From: Sinorhizobium alkalisoli
GTDB lineage: Bacteria; Pseudomonadota; Alphaproteobacteria; Rhizobiales; Rhizobiaceae
NCBI RefSeq assembly: GCF_008932245.1
Contig: NZ_CP034909.1
Span: 3,280,001-3,344,000 of the forward strand
Direction: 5' to 3'
Length of the DNA: 64,000 nt
The notes beneath the pieces were generated by a model that was given only the letters and a program-made list of their open reading frames with translations, was not told where the DNA came from and searched no databases. Below, one piece after another: positions 27,552 through 37,863 of the stretch. Within the stretch, counting starts at the first letter, position 1; each line of letters starts with the position of its first letter. Position numbers and translations under genes: made by a program.

Positions 27552-28943
27552 TTGGAGATCGTGGCCACACAGGCAATGGAACGGCGCAGGGTCCCGCGGC
27601 TCGGCATTGCCGGTTGGATGCTCTTCGACTGGGCCGCGCAGCCCTTCTTCACCGTCGTCACGACCTTCATCTTCGCACCCTATTTCGTTTCCCGGCTCGC
27701 CGCCGATCCCGCCGAGGGGCAGGCGATCTGGGGCTACACGCTTACCGTTTCCGGCATCGTCATCGCCTTGCTCTCGCCGGTGCTCGGCGCCGTCGCTGAC
27801 GCGACCGGACCCCGTAAGCCGTGGATCGGCGTCTTTGCCGCGATCAAGATCGTCGCGCTGGCGATGCTCTGGTTCGCCGTGCCCGGCTCGCCGCTTCTCT
27901 ATCCGGCGATCTTCCTCGCGCTGGCGACCGTCGCCGCCGAATTCTCCATCGTCTTCAACGATTCGATGATGCCGCGTCTCGTCAGCGAGAAAGAGGTGGG
28001 GCGAATCTCCAACGTCGCCTGGGGGCTCGGCTATCTCGGCGGCATGATCGTGCTGATCGCGGTCGTCGCGTTCCTTGCCGGCAATCCGCAGACAGGCAAG
28101 ACGGCGCTCGGCCTCGATCCCCTCTTCGGCCTCGATCCGGCGAAGGGCGAGGATGCCCGCATCACCGGCCCGATCGCGGCCGTCTGGTACCTGATCTTCA
28201 TCCTGCCGATGTTCCTGTTCACCCCGGATGCAGGCAAGGCGACGAGCTCGCTTGCCAAGGCGACGGCGACGGGGCTCCGCGAGCTCAAGGGCACGCTCGC
28301 GGAGCTCAGGCAACGGGCAGGGATATTGCGCTTCCTGATCGGGCGCATGATCTACCAGGACGGTGTCAACGGTCTGATTGCGCTTGGCGGCGCCTTTGCC
28401 GCCGGCATGTTCGGCTGGCAGACGATGGAACTCGGCCTCTACGGCATTATCCTGAACGTGGTCGCCATCTTCGGCTGCCTCTATGCCAGCCGGCTCGACG
28501 TGCGGCTTGGCTCCAAGGCGATCGTCGTCGCCAGCCTCGTCTGCCTTACCATCGCCACGCTCGGCATCGTCTCGACCGGCCCCGGCTTCACGCTGTTCGG
28601 ACTGGTGACGCTGCCGACCGACGATTCCGGCGGGCTCTTCGGCACGGCCGCCGAGAAGGCGTATATCCTCTACGGCCTGCTCGTCGGCATCGCCTTCGGC
28701 CCGGTGCAGGCCTCGTCACGCTCCTATCTCGCCCGCAGCGTCTCGCTCGACGAGGCCGGGCGCTATTTCGGACTTTATGCGCTGTCCGGGCGGGCCACCT
28801 CGTTCCTGGCACCCGCATCGGTGGCAACGATCACGATGATGACGGATTCGGCACGGATCGGCATGATGGCGCTGGTCGCCTTCCTCGCCGGCGGTCTCGT
28901 TATTCTGCTGCGCACGCCCTATCCAGCCAACCGGCCGGAATAG
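27552..28943 (+). CDS. MFS transporter, UMF1-like
   Basis: 463 residues from a TTG with GGAGGGG six bases upstream; GTG at 27561 and ATG at 27576 are alternatives. Earlier codons lie in the mosaic repeat. The protein is hydrophobic with about twelve membrane spans. The start GIAGWMLFDWAAQPFFTVVTTFIFAPYF and later LLSPVLGAVADATGPRKPW fit the UMF1 (YxiO/Atg22-like) branch of the major facilitator superfamily. Substrate is unknown. It sits between NAD-GDH and the convergent purH, apparently as its own unit. Confidence 0.85.
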   Translation: MEIVATQAMERRRVPRLGIAGWMLFDWAAQPFFTVVTTFIFAPYFVSRLAADPAEGQAIWGYTLTVSGIVIALLSPVLGAVADATGPRKPWIGVFAAIKIVALAMLWFAVPGSPLLYPAIFLALATVAAEFSIVFNDSMMPRLVSEKEVGRISNVAWGLGYLGGMIVLIAVVAFLAGNPQTGKTALGLDPLFGLDPAKGEDARITGPIAAVWYLIFILPMFLFTPDAGKATSSLAKATATGLRELKGTLAELRQRAGILRFLIGRMIYQDGVNGLIALGGAFAAGMFGWQTMELGLYGIILNVVAIFGCLYASRLDVRLGSKAIVVASLVCLTIATLGIVSTGPGFTLFGLVTLPTDDSGGLFGTAAEKAYILYGLLVGIAFGPVQASSRSYLARSVSLDEAGRYFGLYALSGRATSFLAPASVATITMMTDSARIGMMALVAFLAGGLVILLRTPYPANRPE

Positions 28944-28949
28944 GAACCC

Positions 28950-29000
28950 GCCGCTGCAGTGCCGCGGGTCTGAAAAGGTGCCGACACTGTAATGCGACGC
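28950..29000. repeat. Degenerate mosaic repeat between MFS gene and purH
   Basis: cgctgcagtgccgcgggtctgaaaaggtgccgacactgtaatgcg is a weak copy of the CGCTGT family. It lies between the convergent MFS and purH genes. No clear terminator is present. Confidence 0.35.
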
Positions 29001-29044
29001 CCTGTTGAGCGTCGCACCCCTCGGCGATATCAACGGCCCCCGTG

Positions 29045-30655
29045 TCAATGCCGGAAGTGCCGCATCCCCGTGAACACCATCGCCACATCGTGCTCGTTTG
29101 CCGCGGCGATCACCTCGTCATCGCGCATGGAGCCGCCCGGCTGGATGACTGCGGTGGCGCCGGCGGCAATCGCCGACAAAAGCCCGTCGGCGAAGGGCAG
29201 GAAGGCCTCGGAGGCGACGGCGGAGCCGCGCGTCAGCGGCGCGGCGAGACCCAGTGCCTTGGCTGCATCCTCCGCCTTGATGGCGGCGATACGGGCGGAG
29301 TCGACACGGCTCATCTGCCCTGCACCGATGCCGGCGGTCTGACCGTCCTTGGCGTAGACGACGGCATTCGACTTCACATGCTTCGCCACCTTGAAGGCGA
29401 ACTTCATGTCCTCGAGCTCCTGCGCCGTCGGCGCACGCTCGGTCACCACCTTCAGCTCCAGATCCTCGACCATGCCGTGATCGCGCGTCTGCACGAGCAG
29501 ACCGCCGGCGACCGTCTTGGCGGAAAGACCCGGCGCACGCGGATCCGGCAGGCCGCCGGCAGCCAGCAGCCTGAGGTTCGGCTTGCGGGCGATGATCAGG
29601 CGTGCTTCTTCGCTCACCGCCGGGGCGATGATGACCTCGGTGAAGAGCTTGACGATCTCTTCAGCCGTTTCCGCATCGAGCTCCTGGTTGACGGCGATGA
29701 TGCCGCCAAAGGCCGAGGTGGAATCGCAGGCGAGCGCCCGGCGATAGGCCTCGGAAAGGGTCGGCGCCGTGGCGACGCCGCAGGGGTTGGCGTGCTTGAT
29801 GATCGCGCAGGCCGGCGCCTTTTCCGGCAGGAATTCGGCGACCAGCTCGAAGGCCGCGTCCGTGTCATTGATATTGTTGTAGGAGAGCTGCTTGCCCTGC
29901 AGAAGGCTTGCGGTCGCGACCCCGGGGCGCTTGTCGCCCGTCACGTAGAAGCCGGCCTTCTGGTGCGGATTTTCGCCGTAGCGCATTTCTTGCTTGAGCA
30001 CGCCGCCGATCACGCGGTGACGCGGCATGGGCGTATCCAGCGCCTCGGCGAACCAATTGGAGATCGCAGCATCGTAAGCGGCGGTGCGAGCATAGGCCTT
30101 CGCTGCCATCTTCTGGCGGAAGGCGTAGCGCGTGGTGCCGCTGGCAATCTCCTCGAGGAGCAGCGGATAGTCGGCCGGATCGGTGACGATCGTCACATAG
30201 GCATGGTTCTTGGCCGAAGCGCGGATCATGGCCGGGCCGCCAATGTCGATGTTCTCGACCGTCGTAGGATAGTCGCCGCCGGCAGCGCGCACCTCTTCGA
30301 AGGGATAGAGATTGATGACGGCAAGGTCGATGGCCGCAATGCCGTGTTCGTCCATTGCCGCCGTGTGCTCGGCGTCATCGCGAATGGCAAGCAGGCCGCC
30401 ATGGACATTCGGGTGAAGCGTCTTGACGCGGCCGTCCATGATCTCCGGAAAGCCGGTCAGTTCCGAAACGTCGCTGACAGGAAGCCCGGCCGCGGAAATC
30501 GCCTTGTGCGTGCCGCCGGTCGAAATCAGCCGGATGCCCTTCTCGTGCAGAGCCTGGGCGAGCTCAATGACGCCGGTCTTGTCGGAGACGGAGAGGAGGG
30601 CGGTTTTGATCCGGACCTCGTCCGGGGCGGGGATTTTCTTGGAGGCGACAGCCAT
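29045..30655 (-). CDS. purH: Bifunctional AICAR formyltransferase / IMP cyclohydrolase
   Basis: 536 residues from [14 protein letters not shown]; upstream in-frame codons are rejected because GGAG precedes this ATG. It carries out the last two steps of IMP synthesis. The N-terminal cyclohydrolase has the MGS-like fold with [25 protein letters not shown] and STGGTHKAI. The C-terminal transformylase has [31 protein letters not shown] (with catalytic Lys/His) and the end [30 protein letters not shown]. Cytoplasmic. It follows the heparinase-like gene on the same strand with a 138-bp gap. Confidence 0.97.
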   Translation of the reverse strand: MAVASKKIPAPDEVRIKTALLSVSDKTGVIELAQALHEKGIRLISTGGTHKAISAAGLPVSDVSELTGFPEIMDGRVKTLHPNVHGGLLAIRDDAEHTAAMDEHGIAAIDLAVINLYPFEEVRAAGGDYPTTVENIDIGGPAMIRASAKNHAYVTIVTDPADYPLLLEEIASGTTRYAFRQKMAAKAYARTAAYDAAISNWFAEALDTPMPRHRVIGGVLKQEMRYGENPHQKAGFYVTGDKRPGVATASLLQGKQLSYNNINDTDAAFELVAEFLPEKAPACAIIKHANPCGVATAPTLSEAYRRALACDSTSAFGGIIAVNQELDAETAEEIVKLFTEVIIAPAVSEEARLIIARKPNLRLLAAGGLPDPRAPGLSAKTVAGGLLVQTRDHGMVEDLELKVVTERAPTAQELEDMKFAFKVAKHVKSNAVVYAKDGQTAGIGAGQMSRVDSARIAAIKAEDAAKALGLAAPLTRGSAVASEAFLPFADGLLSAIAAGATAVIQPGGSMRDDEVIAAANEHDVAMVFTGMRHFRH

Positions 30656-30732
30656 CAACCTTGCTCCTTTGGCAGCGCCGGACGCCTGCAGGGAACGGTT
30701 CCGGCGGTTGGGATGGCTGCCCGTTAGCACAG

Positions 30733-30746
30733 CTTCCCACGGGAAG
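30733..30746. repeat. Small inverted repeat upstream of purH
   Basis: CTTCCC-ac-GGGAAG lies 78 bp before the purH start, on the purH promoter side. It could be an operator or chance; no family was identified. Confidence 0.25.
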
Positions 30747-30793
30747 AAACCGTCGCCGCGGCACGCAGGGGAAAATAGCGGGACGCCCCATGC

Positions 30794-32479
30794 CTACCCT
30801 TCGCGGATCAAGGTCCATTGAACTTCCGGCTGCGATTCTACAGTAAAGGTGACGGTGATCTGCGACGACGTCCGAATGCCGGATGGATCGGCGAAGAAGA
30901 CGTCCTCCTCGATCGCCACTTCGCCGTCACGGCAGGCAAAGAGCCAACCCTCGCCATCAGGTGCCGTGAGATAGATCTCGCTGTCGCTGTGCCGGCGCAT
31001 GCCGATCGATGGATGGACGTGAAAACGGGCAACGGCGAGTGCGGCATGGGCCGCATCCGGCTCACGCCCATCCTCCCGCGAAAGCCGGTCGCGGCCGCGG
31101 ACAAGGCGGCCACCGTTCAAGATTCCGATGTCGCGTTCGTGGATCAGGCCGAACAAGGCGAGATACCCGTCATGGCTTGCCCGGACGGCGTCGATCACGC
31201 CGGGCTCGTCCTTTCGTTCGACGACGACCCGTGGCAGCTCGCTCGTCACGACGGGACCGAGGAATTTCGATTTCGAGAAGCGCAGCGAAGAGGTGTCGTT
31301 GACGGTCACCGTCGAGTGGGCGGCAGTTGCGCGCGCCATCTGGCGGAATCGTTCGCCGGCGAATTTCGGTGCGCCGGAATTGATGATGAAACGGTTCCGC
31401 CCCGAAGACATCTCGAAAGAGAGGCAGCCCGCATGGGCCGTGCGCGACAGATCGACCGAAAGCGGGCGGCCCGTGTCCACGATGATGGCGGTATCGCCAA
31501 GCGAGAGCCGCTCGAAGTGGATGTGCGGCAACGAACGGAACGGCTCGCCCGCCGTTTCGTCATAGCGCAGCACCGAGGCGAGCTCGTGGGCGAGCACCGA
31601 GGTGGCGCCGTTGAAGAGCGCCAGCTCGCCGCTCTGGTGACGAAAGAACCGCAGCGCCGGATACATCCGGTCGATGCAGGGTATCAGCCGGGACGGCACG
31701 TCGTGGCCGAGATTGACATAGGTCTGGCGCAGCGGCAGCAGATCGAGCAGCAATTCGAGCCCGGCCCGCGGATTGCGGGAAAAATGGCCACCGTCGGGCA
31801 GAACCTGGCGGTCGAGCTCGAGATCGAGACGGCGCGATGCCTTGCGGATCACCGAGGCCGAGGCGGGCATGGACACGGAGGCGACCGCGAGCGCGATGCG
31901 GACCCGAAGCCGCGCCTCGCCATCAGGCAGGGTCTCGGCGATATGCCGGAGGTACCGCACCTGCAATGCCAGGCTTTTCAGAAAGCGTCGATAGAAACCG
32001 CGCTCGGCGTTGCGCAGCACCACCGGCGAGTGGGACAGCCAGGCGATGATGCGCTGCGCCACCACATCCGCCTCCCACGAGATGCCGCCCATGTTTCGCC
32101 CGTGGCTGGCGATCCAGTCATCGATGATCTGCCGGAGCTTGACGAATCCGGCTTCCTCGCGCACGGCGCGAAGATGGCGCAGCCAGGTAAAAGAATGCAA
32201 CTTCATCGCAAAGGCACGTGACGGCAGGTCGATCTCGAAGGGCGAATCGCCCTCCGTGTCGAGCGCACGACCGCCAAGCGGGTACCGGCCCTGAAGAATC
32301 TCCTCCGCCACGAAGGGATCGATGGCTCTCAGATCCGTCGGAGCGACGATCAGGCGGTCAGGTGTCGCGCCGGCAAAACGGAGCGCCGCCATGCGCCAGA
32401 GCGAGAGTCCGCGCGAAAAGCGACGCCAGCCTTCGCGCAGATACAGGTAAAGGAGCCTTCGTTCACTGGAAAACAGCAT
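30794..32479 (-). CDS. Heparinase II/III family protein
   Basis: 561 residues from MLFSSERRLLYLYL. The N-terminal half is an alpha-toroid typical of polysaccharide lyases (GISWEADVVAQRIIAWLSHSP, RHIAETLPDGEARLRVRIALA). The C-terminal half is beta-rich with DTGRPLSVDLSRTAHAGCLSFEMSSGRNRFIINSGAP and RATAAHSTVTVNDTSS, the conserved heparinase II/III-like domain with its His. No signal peptide is obvious, so location is uncertain. In rhizobia this gene stands between rsmB and purH. The polysaccharide target is unknown. Upstream start codons are possible because the SD (GAGGAA) is 14 bases away. Confidence 0.87.
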   Translation of the reverse strand: MLFSSERRLLYLYLREGWRRFSRGLSLWRMAALRFAGATPDRLIVAPTDLRAIDPFVAEEILQGRYPLGGRALDTEGDSPFEIDLPSRAFAMKLHSFTWLRHLRAVREEAGFVKLRQIIDDWIASHGRNMGGISWEADVVAQRIIAWLSHSPVVLRNAERGFYRRFLKSLALQVRYLRHIAETLPDGEARLRVRIALAVASVSMPASASVIRKASRRLDLELDRQVLPDGGHFSRNPRAGLELLLDLLPLRQTYVNLGHDVPSRLIPCIDRMYPALRFFRHQSGELALFNGATSVLAHELASVLRYDETAGEPFRSLPHIHFERLSLGDTAIIVDTGRPLSVDLSRTAHAGCLSFEMSSGRNRFIINSGAPKFAGERFRQMARATAAHSTVTVNDTSSLRFSKSKFLGPVVTSELPRVVVERKDEPGVIDAVRASHDGYLALFGLIHERDIGILNGGRLVRGRDRLSREDGREPDAAHAALAVARFHVHPSIGMRRHSDSEIYLTAPDGEGWLFACRDGEVAIEEDVFFADPSGIRTSSQITVTFTVESQPEVQWTLIREG

Positions 32480-32790
32480 CGGCGCCCGTCGGTTTCCTCG
32501 TTGATGCAACGGACCCTTTCGAAGCGCGCGAGCGGCACTCGCCCGGTTGCGCCGGATCCCTTCCTGGGTCGGATACGGCTTGGAAATGATTAAGATTCTA
32601 TCAACCGATGTGCCATTGTTAGGCGCCTGCTCGCGGAGCGTCAATCGTCGCGGCGAAACAGCTGTCGACGGGGCAAATGGCTGTGCGGCCTCCTGAATGC
32701 ACAAAACCTTTCAACCTGCGCATCTTTGCTTTGGAACATCGCACCCGATTTCCGAGCGCCTGAAGAGACGCGGCGCCGTAGCTTCCAGGC
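32480..32790. other. Gap between rsmB and heparinase-like gene, with repeat remnants
   Basis: The first half (towards the heparinase gene) has no clear signal except AT-richer tggaaatgattaagattctatcaacc. The second half, tttcaacctgcgcatctttg ... gagcgcctgaagagacgcggcgccgta (32711-32785), resembles an inverted copy of the CGCTGT mosaic repeat. Reading frames here lack ribosome-binding sites and family similarity. Confidence 0.45.
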
Positions 32791-34203
32791 TCAGCCGAGG
32801 CTTCGGCGTAGGACCGCGGCGTAGAACCCATCGAGCCCGCCGGCAAAGGGAGGGGCGAGCGGCAGCATCGCCGGTGTCGTACGGAACTCGCCAAGCGCGG
32901 TGACCGCCGTCTCGAGCCCCGGCCAGTCGGCGGCGGCGATCGGCAGCCGTTCGCACAGGCCGTCGGCGACGACGCGCTCGACCACCTCCTCGCCCTCGCG
33001 AGGATCGAGCGAGCAATTGGAAAAGACCACGGTTCCTCCGGGTTTGACGACGGTCAGCGCGTGCCGCAGCAGCTTCTCCTGCAGCCGCGCAAGCTTGTCG
33101 ATGTCCTCCGGCCCCTTGGTCCAGAGCACGTCCGGGTGGCGCCGGGTCGTGCCGGTGGAGGAGCAGGGAGCATCGAGGAGCGCCGCATCGAACAGCTCTT
33201 CCGGCTGGAACTCGGCCATATCGATCTCTTTCGTCCGGGCCTCAAGCCCGAGCCGCGCAAGGTTGCTCTCGAGCCGCCGCAGCCGGCTGGAGGAGTGGTC
33301 GAGCGCCGTCACGCTTGCCCCGGCAAGAACGAGCTGCGCCGTCTTGCCGCCCGGGGCGGCGCAGAGATCGAGCACGGCCTTGCCGGCAAGATCGCCGAAG
33401 AGCCGCGCCGGGATCGAAGCTGCCGCGTCCTGCACCCACCAGGCGCCCTCGGCAAAGCCCGGCAAGGACGGAATCGACCCGGAAAATTCCGGGAGCCGGA
33501 TTGAGCCCGTCGGCAGGACCGTGCCGCCGAGGCGCTCGGCCCAGGACGCGTTGTCGGCCTTGACCGTGAGATCGATGGCGGCGGGAACAAGCTGCGCTTC
33601 CGATATCCTGTCCGCCTGTTCGCGGCCATAATACGCGACGAGCCGGTCGCGGAACCAGCCCGGCATTGCCGGAATGCTTTGCACCCGCGCGAGAACGTCC
33701 TCCTTTTCGCGCGACAGCCGCCGGAGCACCGCATTGACGAGGCTCGCGAAGCGACGGTTGCGCGGATCCGCTTGCGCCTGTTCGACCGCCAGATCGACGG
33801 CGGAATGATCGGGAACATCGAGATAGAGGATTTGCGCGGCGGCAACCGTCAGCACATGCTCGAGGGCGCGCGCGCCTTCCGGCAGGGACGTCTGCAGAAG
33901 CGAACCGATTGCCGCCCGGATCCGCGGCAGGTGCCTGAGCGCGGAATTGAGGATGGCACGCACGAGCGCCCGGTCGGCATCGTTCAGGGCCCGATAGGCG
34001 GGATTGCCGTGCTCCTGATCGAGCATGCCGTCGAGCGGCGTCTTGCGGTCGACGACGGCCGCCAGGATCTTGGCGGCGGCCTGGCGGCTCTGCAAGCCGG
34101 GCTTGCCGGCCGCGACAGAGCCGGATCGCACGCCGCCCCTGTGGAACGTCTTGCTTGATCGGGGTCGTTTCGGATGTGAATCGTTCTTGTTATCTTCAGG
34201 CAT
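32791..34203 (-). CDS. rsmB: 16S rRNA m5C967-type methyltransferase (RsmB/Sun)
   Basis: 470 residues. A NusB-like RNA-binding domain (ARQAAAKILAAVVDRKTPLDGML at residue about 40 onward) is followed by a class I SAM methyltransferase: VLDLCAAPGGKTAQL (SAM site), then ALLDAPCSSTGTTRRHPDVLW with the TC/PC Cys, and KPGGTVVFSNCSLDPREGEEVVER with the second, catalytic Cys. The basic start region may help bind RNA. The ATG shares one base with the htpX stop (TGATG), so it is translated together with htpX. Confidence 0.93.
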   Translation of the reverse strand: MPEDNKNDSHPKRPRSSKTFHRGGVRSGSVAAGKPGLQSRQAAAKILAAVVDRKTPLDGMLDQEHGNPAYRALNDADRALVRAILNSALRHLPRIRAAIGSLLQTSLPEGARALEHVLTVAAAQILYLDVPDHSAVDLAVEQAQADPRNRRFASLVNAVLRRLSREKEDVLARVQSIPAMPGWFRDRLVAYYGREQADRISEAQLVPAAIDLTVKADNASWAERLGGTVLPTGSIRLPEFSGSIPSLPGFAEGAWWVQDAAASIPARLFGDLAGKAVLDLCAAPGGKTAQLVLAGASVTALDHSSSRLRRLESNLARLGLEARTKEIDMAEFQPEELFDAALLDAPCSSTGTTRRHPDVLWTKGPEDIDKLARLQEKLLRHALTVVKPGGTVVFSNCSLDPREGEEVVERVVADGLCERLPIAAADWPGLETAVTALGEFRTTPAMLPLAPPFAGGLDGFYAAVLRRSLG

Positions 34204-35162
34204 CAGGACCAGGGGCCTTTCGGCGGTTCGGAACCACCGCGACCCCAGCCGGTTCTCGGGACAGAGCGCGATTTGCGCGTTGCAATATCAGGGCCGCCCG
34301 CGCCCGTCGAGCCCGTCGACATCTCCCGCGCCATTCTCTCGAGCGCCGCGATACGGTTTTCCGTATTCGGATGGGTCGAAAAGAGGTTGTCCATCCGCTC
34401 GCCCGACAGCGGGTTGATGATAAACATGTGCGCCGTCGCCGGATTGCGTTCCGCATCGTCATTGTGGACGACATGGGCGGCCCGGGCGATCTTGCCGAGC
34501 GCCGAGGAGAGCCAGAGCGGATTGCCGCATATCTCGGCGCCCCGCCGGTCGGCGGAGTATTCGCGCGTGCGGCTGATCGCCATCTGCACCAGGGCGGCCG
34601 CGAGCGGCGCGACGATCATCGCGATCAACACGCCGATGAAGCCGAGAGGATTGTTGTTGTCGCGATTGCCGCCAAAGAAGAAGGCGAAATTGCCGAGCAT
34701 GGAGATCGCCCCTGCAAGGGTCGCGGTCAGCGTCATCGTCAGCGTGTCGCGATTCTGGACATGCGCCAGCTCATGCGCCATCACACCGGCGACTTCCTGG
34801 TGAGACAGGGACTGCAAAAGGCCGGTGGACGCGGCGACCGCCGCATTCTCCGGATTACGGCCGGTGGCGAAAGCATTCGGCTGCGGGCTGTCGATGATAT
34901 AGACGCGTGGCATCGGCAGGCCGGCATTCTTCGCGAGCTCACGGACGATGCCGTAATATTCCGGGGCGCTGCGCGCGTCGACCTCCTGGGCGCGATACAT
35001 GCTCAATACCATGCGGTCGGAATTCCAGTAGGAGAAGAAATTCATCGCCGCGGCGAGCACAAAGGCGATCATCATGCCGCCCCTGCCGCCGATGACAAAG
35101 CCGACGGCCATGAACAGGACGGTCATGAAGGCAAGCAGCATGGCGGTGCGAATGAGGTTCAT
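34203..35162 (-). CDS. htpX: Membrane zinc metalloprotease HtpX
   Basis: 319 residues. Two N-terminal membrane spans (about 7-24 and 30-46) are followed by [11 protein letters not shown] with H130, E131 and H134 (M48 HExxH). Another hydrophobic pair follows (about 145-190), and the third zinc Glu lies in [11 protein letters not shown]. It degrades misfolded inner-membrane proteins and is often heat- or envelope-stress induced. The C-terminus ends in a disordered Gly/Pro-rich tail. It is the first gene of an htpX-rsmB unit divergent from the SDHAF4-like gene; a parS-like site lies in the divergent region. Confidence 0.95.
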   Translation of the reverse strand: MNLIRTAMLLAFMTVLFMAVGFVIGGRGGMMIAFVLAAAMNFFSYWNSDRMVLSMYRAQEVDARSAPEYYGIVRELAKNAGLPMPRVYIIDSPQPNAFATGRNPENAAVAASTGLLQSLSHQEVAGVMAHELAHVQNRDTLTMTLTATLAGAISMLGNFAFFFGGNRDNNNPLGFIGVLIAMIVAPLAAALVQMAISRTREYSADRRGAEICGNPLWLSSALGKIARAAHVVHNDDAERNPATAHMFIINPLSGERMDNLFSTHPNTENRIAALERMAREMSTGSTGAGGPDIATRKSRSVPRTGWGRGGSEPPKGPWS

Positions 35163-35239
35163 GGATCGGCTCCAGGCGTTCCTTCTTCGTCGGGCGTATC
35201 GGGTGCGCGGCCCAAGCCAGCGCTCCGATGTGCTACGAA

Positions 35240-35255
35240 CGTTTCACGTGAATCA
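35240..35255. promoter_or_regulatory. parS-like ParB-binding site
   Basis: CGTTTCACGTGAATCA matches the TGTTTCACGTGAAACA consensus at 14 of 16 positions. It lies in the divergent region between htpX and the SDHAF4-like gene, about 11 kb from parAB. Identical in sequence to the site at 52085. Confidence 0.75.
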
Positions 35256-35257
35256 GG

Positions 35258-35277
35258 GTTCCCGCGCAGGCGGGAAC
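35258..35277. repeat. Perfect 8-bp hairpin just before SDHAF4-like gene
   Basis: GTTCCCGC-gcag-GCGGGAAC lies directly after the parS-like site. It would block an early promoter for the small gene or act as a structured leader. Simple hairpins of this form occur as dispersed repeats in many alphaproteobacteria. Confidence 0.45.
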
Positions 35278-35338
35278 TCATTATATGATGGGGTCGAAAC
35301 CTCGGCTCTTCAATATCGTCAGGGAATCCGACCGTCAC

Positions 35339-35539
35339 ATGCAGAACAGCAACGACAATTCGCCCGATCGACCGGTGCCGCCGCTACCGCCGGCAGCACT
35401 GCGCGCTCTCAGGGAAGCGGAAGAGAGACGGCAGGCTGTAGAACCGAAGGAGATCCCGAAGGAGCTCGGCGGCCGCGGCGGACTGGACCCGGCGCGCTTC
35501 GGCGACTGGGAGATCAAGGGCAGAGCGATCGATTTCTAA
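35339..35539 (+). CDS. DUF1674 / SDHAF4-like succinate dehydrogenase assembly factor
   Basis: 66 residues from MQNSNDNSPDRPVPPLPP. The C-terminal signature ELGGRGGLDPARFGDWEIKGRAIDF is that of the SDHAF4 family, which in mitochondria assists flavinylated SdhA before complex II assembly. The N-terminal half is Pro-rich and charged, expected to be disordered. ATGs at 35285 and 35288 would add 17-18 residues (MGSKPRLFNIVRESDRH) without family support; the later start gives the usual size. It precedes the convergent acs. Confidence 0.85.
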   Translation: MQNSNDNSPDRPVPPLPPAALRALREAEERRQAVEPKEIPKELGGRGGLDPARFGDWEIKGRAIDF

Positions 35540-35615
35540 CGGGTCGTTGCGCGCCCGAATCAATCGCCGGGACGTGGATCCCGGGAGGAATCCGGCTAAT
35601 TTTCTCACCTGGGAA

Positions 35616-35643
35616 TGTCCGGGCCCCTTCAGCGGCCCGGACA
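35616..35643. terminator. Bidirectional terminator between SDHAF4-like gene and acs
   Basis: TGTCCGGGCC and GGCCCGGACA form a perfect 10-bp stem with loop CCTTCAGC, followed by TTTAT on the plus strand. It sits 5 bp past the acs stop on the other strand and 76 bp after the small gene, so it can serve both. Confidence 0.75.
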
Positions 35644-35647
35644 TTTA

Positions 35648-37597
35648 TCACGCACGGTTCTGGCGATTGGCGATCAGGTCGTCCACCACCGTCGGATCGG
35701 CGAGCGTCGAGGTGTCGCCGAGCGAGCCGAAATCGTCCTCGGCGATCTTACGCAGGATGCGCCGCATGATTTTGCCCGAGCGGGTCTTCGGCAGGCCCGG
35801 AGCGAACTGGATCTTGTCCGGCGTGGCGATCGGGCCGATCTCCGAGCGCACATGCTTGACGAGTTCCTGGCGCAGTTCGTCGCTGCCGGCTTCCCCCGCC
35901 ATCAGCGAGACATAGCAATAGATGCCCTGCCCCTTGATCGAATGCGGATAACCGACCACCGCCGCCTCCGTAACGAGAGGATGGGAGACGAGCGCCGATT
36001 CCACCTCGGCCGTACCGAGGCGGTGGCCGGAGACGTTCAGAACGTCGTCGACGCGGCCGGTGATCCAGTAATAGCCGTCCTGATCGCGGCGGCAGCCGTC
36101 GCCGGTGAAGTACTTGCCCTTGTAGGTGGAGAAGTAGGTCTGCACGAAGCGCTCGTGGTCGCCATAGACCGTGCGCATCTGTCCCGGCCAGCTATCGGTA
36201 AGGCAAAGATTGCCGTCCGCAGCGCCTTCGAGCACATTGCCCTCGTTGTCGACGAGCTGCGGCTGTACGCCGAAGAAGGGCCGCGTCGCCGAACCGGGCT
36301 TGAGATCCGTCGCACCCGGCAGCGGCGTGATCAGAATGCCTCCGGTTTCCGTCTGCCACCAGGTGTCGACGATCGGGCAGCGTTCGTCACCGACCACATG
36401 GTAGTACCATTCCCAGGCTTCCGGGTTGATCGGTTCGCCGACCGTGCCGAGCAGCCGCAACGACGAGCGCGACGAGCGCTTCACGAAAGCGTCGCCGGCG
36501 CCCATCAGCGAGCGGATCGCCGTCGGCGCCGTGTAGAAGATATTGACCTTGTGCTTGTCGATGACTTCCCAGAAGCGGCCGGCGTCCGGGAAGGTCGGCA
36601 CGCCTTCGAACATCAGCGTCGTCGCGGCGTTGGCGAGCGGGCCGTAGACGATGTAGGAATGGCCGGTCACCCAGCCGACATCCGCCGTGCACCAGTAGAT
36701 GTCGCCGTCCTGGTAATCGAAGACATACTGATGCGTCATCGAGGCATAGACGAGGTAGCCGCCGGTCGTGTGCAGCACGCCCTTCGGCTTGCCCGTCGAG
36801 CCGGAGGTGTAGAGGATGAACAGCGGATCCTCCGCGCTCATCTTCTCCGGCGGGCAGTCCGGCTCGACCGTGGCGATCTCCTGGTGGAACCAGAGGTCAC
36901 GGCCCGGCGCCCACGGAACCTTGCCGCCGGTGCGGCGCACGACCAGCACCTTGTTGACCATGACATATTGTTTGGCGGCGATGTCGATCGCCTTCTCCGT
37001 ATTCTCCTTGAGCGGCACCGGCTTGCCGCCGCGCACGCCCTCGTCGCAGGTGATCACGAAAGTGGACTCGCAATCGACGATGCGGCCGGCCAGAGCCTCC
37101 GGCGAAAAGCCGCCGAAAACGACCGAGTGGATGGCGCCGATGCGGGCGCAGGCAAGCATCGCGTAAGCCGCTTCCGGGATCATCGGCATGTAGATGGTGA
37201 CGCGATCACCCTTCTTGACGCCGTGCTTCTTGAGCACGTTCGCAAGGCGGCAGACTTTGTCGTAAAGCTCCTTGTAGGTGATCTTCTTGTCGACGTAGGG
37301 ATTGTCTCCCTCCCAGATGATCGCCGTCTTGTCGCCATGCTCCTCAAGATGGCGGTCGATGCAGTTGTAGGAAACGTTCGTGAACCCGTCTTCGTACCAT
37401 TTGATCGAGACATCGCCGTCGAAAGACGTGTTCTTGACCTTCGTATAGGGCTCGAACCAATCGATCCGCTTGCCGTGCTTGCCCCAGAAACCGGCCGGAT
37501 CGGCGGCGCTTTCCTGATACCACTTCAGATAGGTGTCGTTGTCGAGCAGTGTCCGGCTCTTGGCCGATTCCAGGACCGGATAGGTCGTGACGGACAT
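35648..37597 (-). CDS. acs: Acetyl-CoA synthetase (AMP-forming)
   Basis: 649 residues from [17 protein letters not shown], with AGGGAGGAAAAT before the ATG; longer frames upstream are rejected. It activates acetate through acetyl-AMP. The adenylate core shows [15 protein letters not shown], the middle has [24 protein letters not shown], and the C-terminal [15 protein letters not shown] carries the Lys that is often controlled by acetylation. Cytoplasmic. The gene is divergent from trcR; promoter elements for acs itself were not clear. Confidence 0.96.
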   Translation of the reverse strand: MSVTTYPVLESAKSRTLLDNDTYLKWYQESAADPAGFWGKHGKRIDWFEPYTKVKNTSFDGDVSIKWYEDGFTNVSYNCIDRHLEEHGDKTAIIWEGDNPYVDKKITYKELYDKVCRLANVLKKHGVKKGDRVTIYMPMIPEAAYAMLACARIGAIHSVVFGGFSPEALAGRIVDCESTFVITCDEGVRGGKPVPLKENTEKAIDIAAKQYVMVNKVLVVRRTGGKVPWAPGRDLWFHQEIATVEPDCPPEKMSAEDPLFILYTSGSTGKPKGVLHTTGGYLVYASMTHQYVFDYQDGDIYWCTADVGWVTGHSYIVYGPLANAATTLMFEGVPTFPDAGRFWEVIDKHKVNIFYTAPTAIRSLMGAGDAFVKRSSRSSLRLLGTVGEPINPEAWEWYYHVVGDERCPIVDTWWQTETGGILITPLPGATDLKPGSATRPFFGVQPQLVDNEGNVLEGAADGNLCLTDSWPGQMRTVYGDHERFVQTYFSTYKGKYFTGDGCRRDQDGYYWITGRVDDVLNVSGHRLGTAEVESALVSHPLVTEAAVVGYPHSIKGQGIYCYVSLMAGEAGSDELRQELVKHVRSEIGPIATPDKIQFAPGLPKTRSGKIMRRILRKIAEDDFGSLGDTSTLADPTVVDDLIANRQNRA

Positions 37598-37758
37598 ATT
37601 TTCCTCCCTGCGCATTTCGGTCGCTGTTACGGGGCGGAATGCATGCGGAAAATCCGGCATTCCGCTCCGGGGCGGCGTTCTTCGCCACCCGCTTGGACGA
37701 TTCATAGCAGTTCGATGCTCTGCCGCAATTAGACAAAAGCACATTTGGAAGTGAAGAA

Positions 37759-37787
37759 TTGCAATTTCGAGACAAGAACGATATAGA
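37759..37787 (+). promoter_or_regulatory. Candidate trcR promoter
   Basis: TTGCAA (37759-37764) and TATAGA (37782-37787) are separated by 17 bp, giving a start near 37794 and a leader of about 70 bases before trcR. The surrounding AT-rich stretch supports it. Confidence 0.6.
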
Positions 37788-37863
37788 ACGCTCAATTCCC
37801 GGAAATCAGTGGTAGACTCCACGGCCCGCGACACCGGCGCGGACGGACAAAAGGACTATATCC

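Noticed and set aside
29042..30727. 561-codon plus-strand frame opposite purH
   Set aside because: Exact mirror of purH coding sequence; composition is that of a shadow frame.
35615..37732. 705-codon plus-strand frame opposite acs
   Set aside because: Shadow of acs; no start context and no family similarity.
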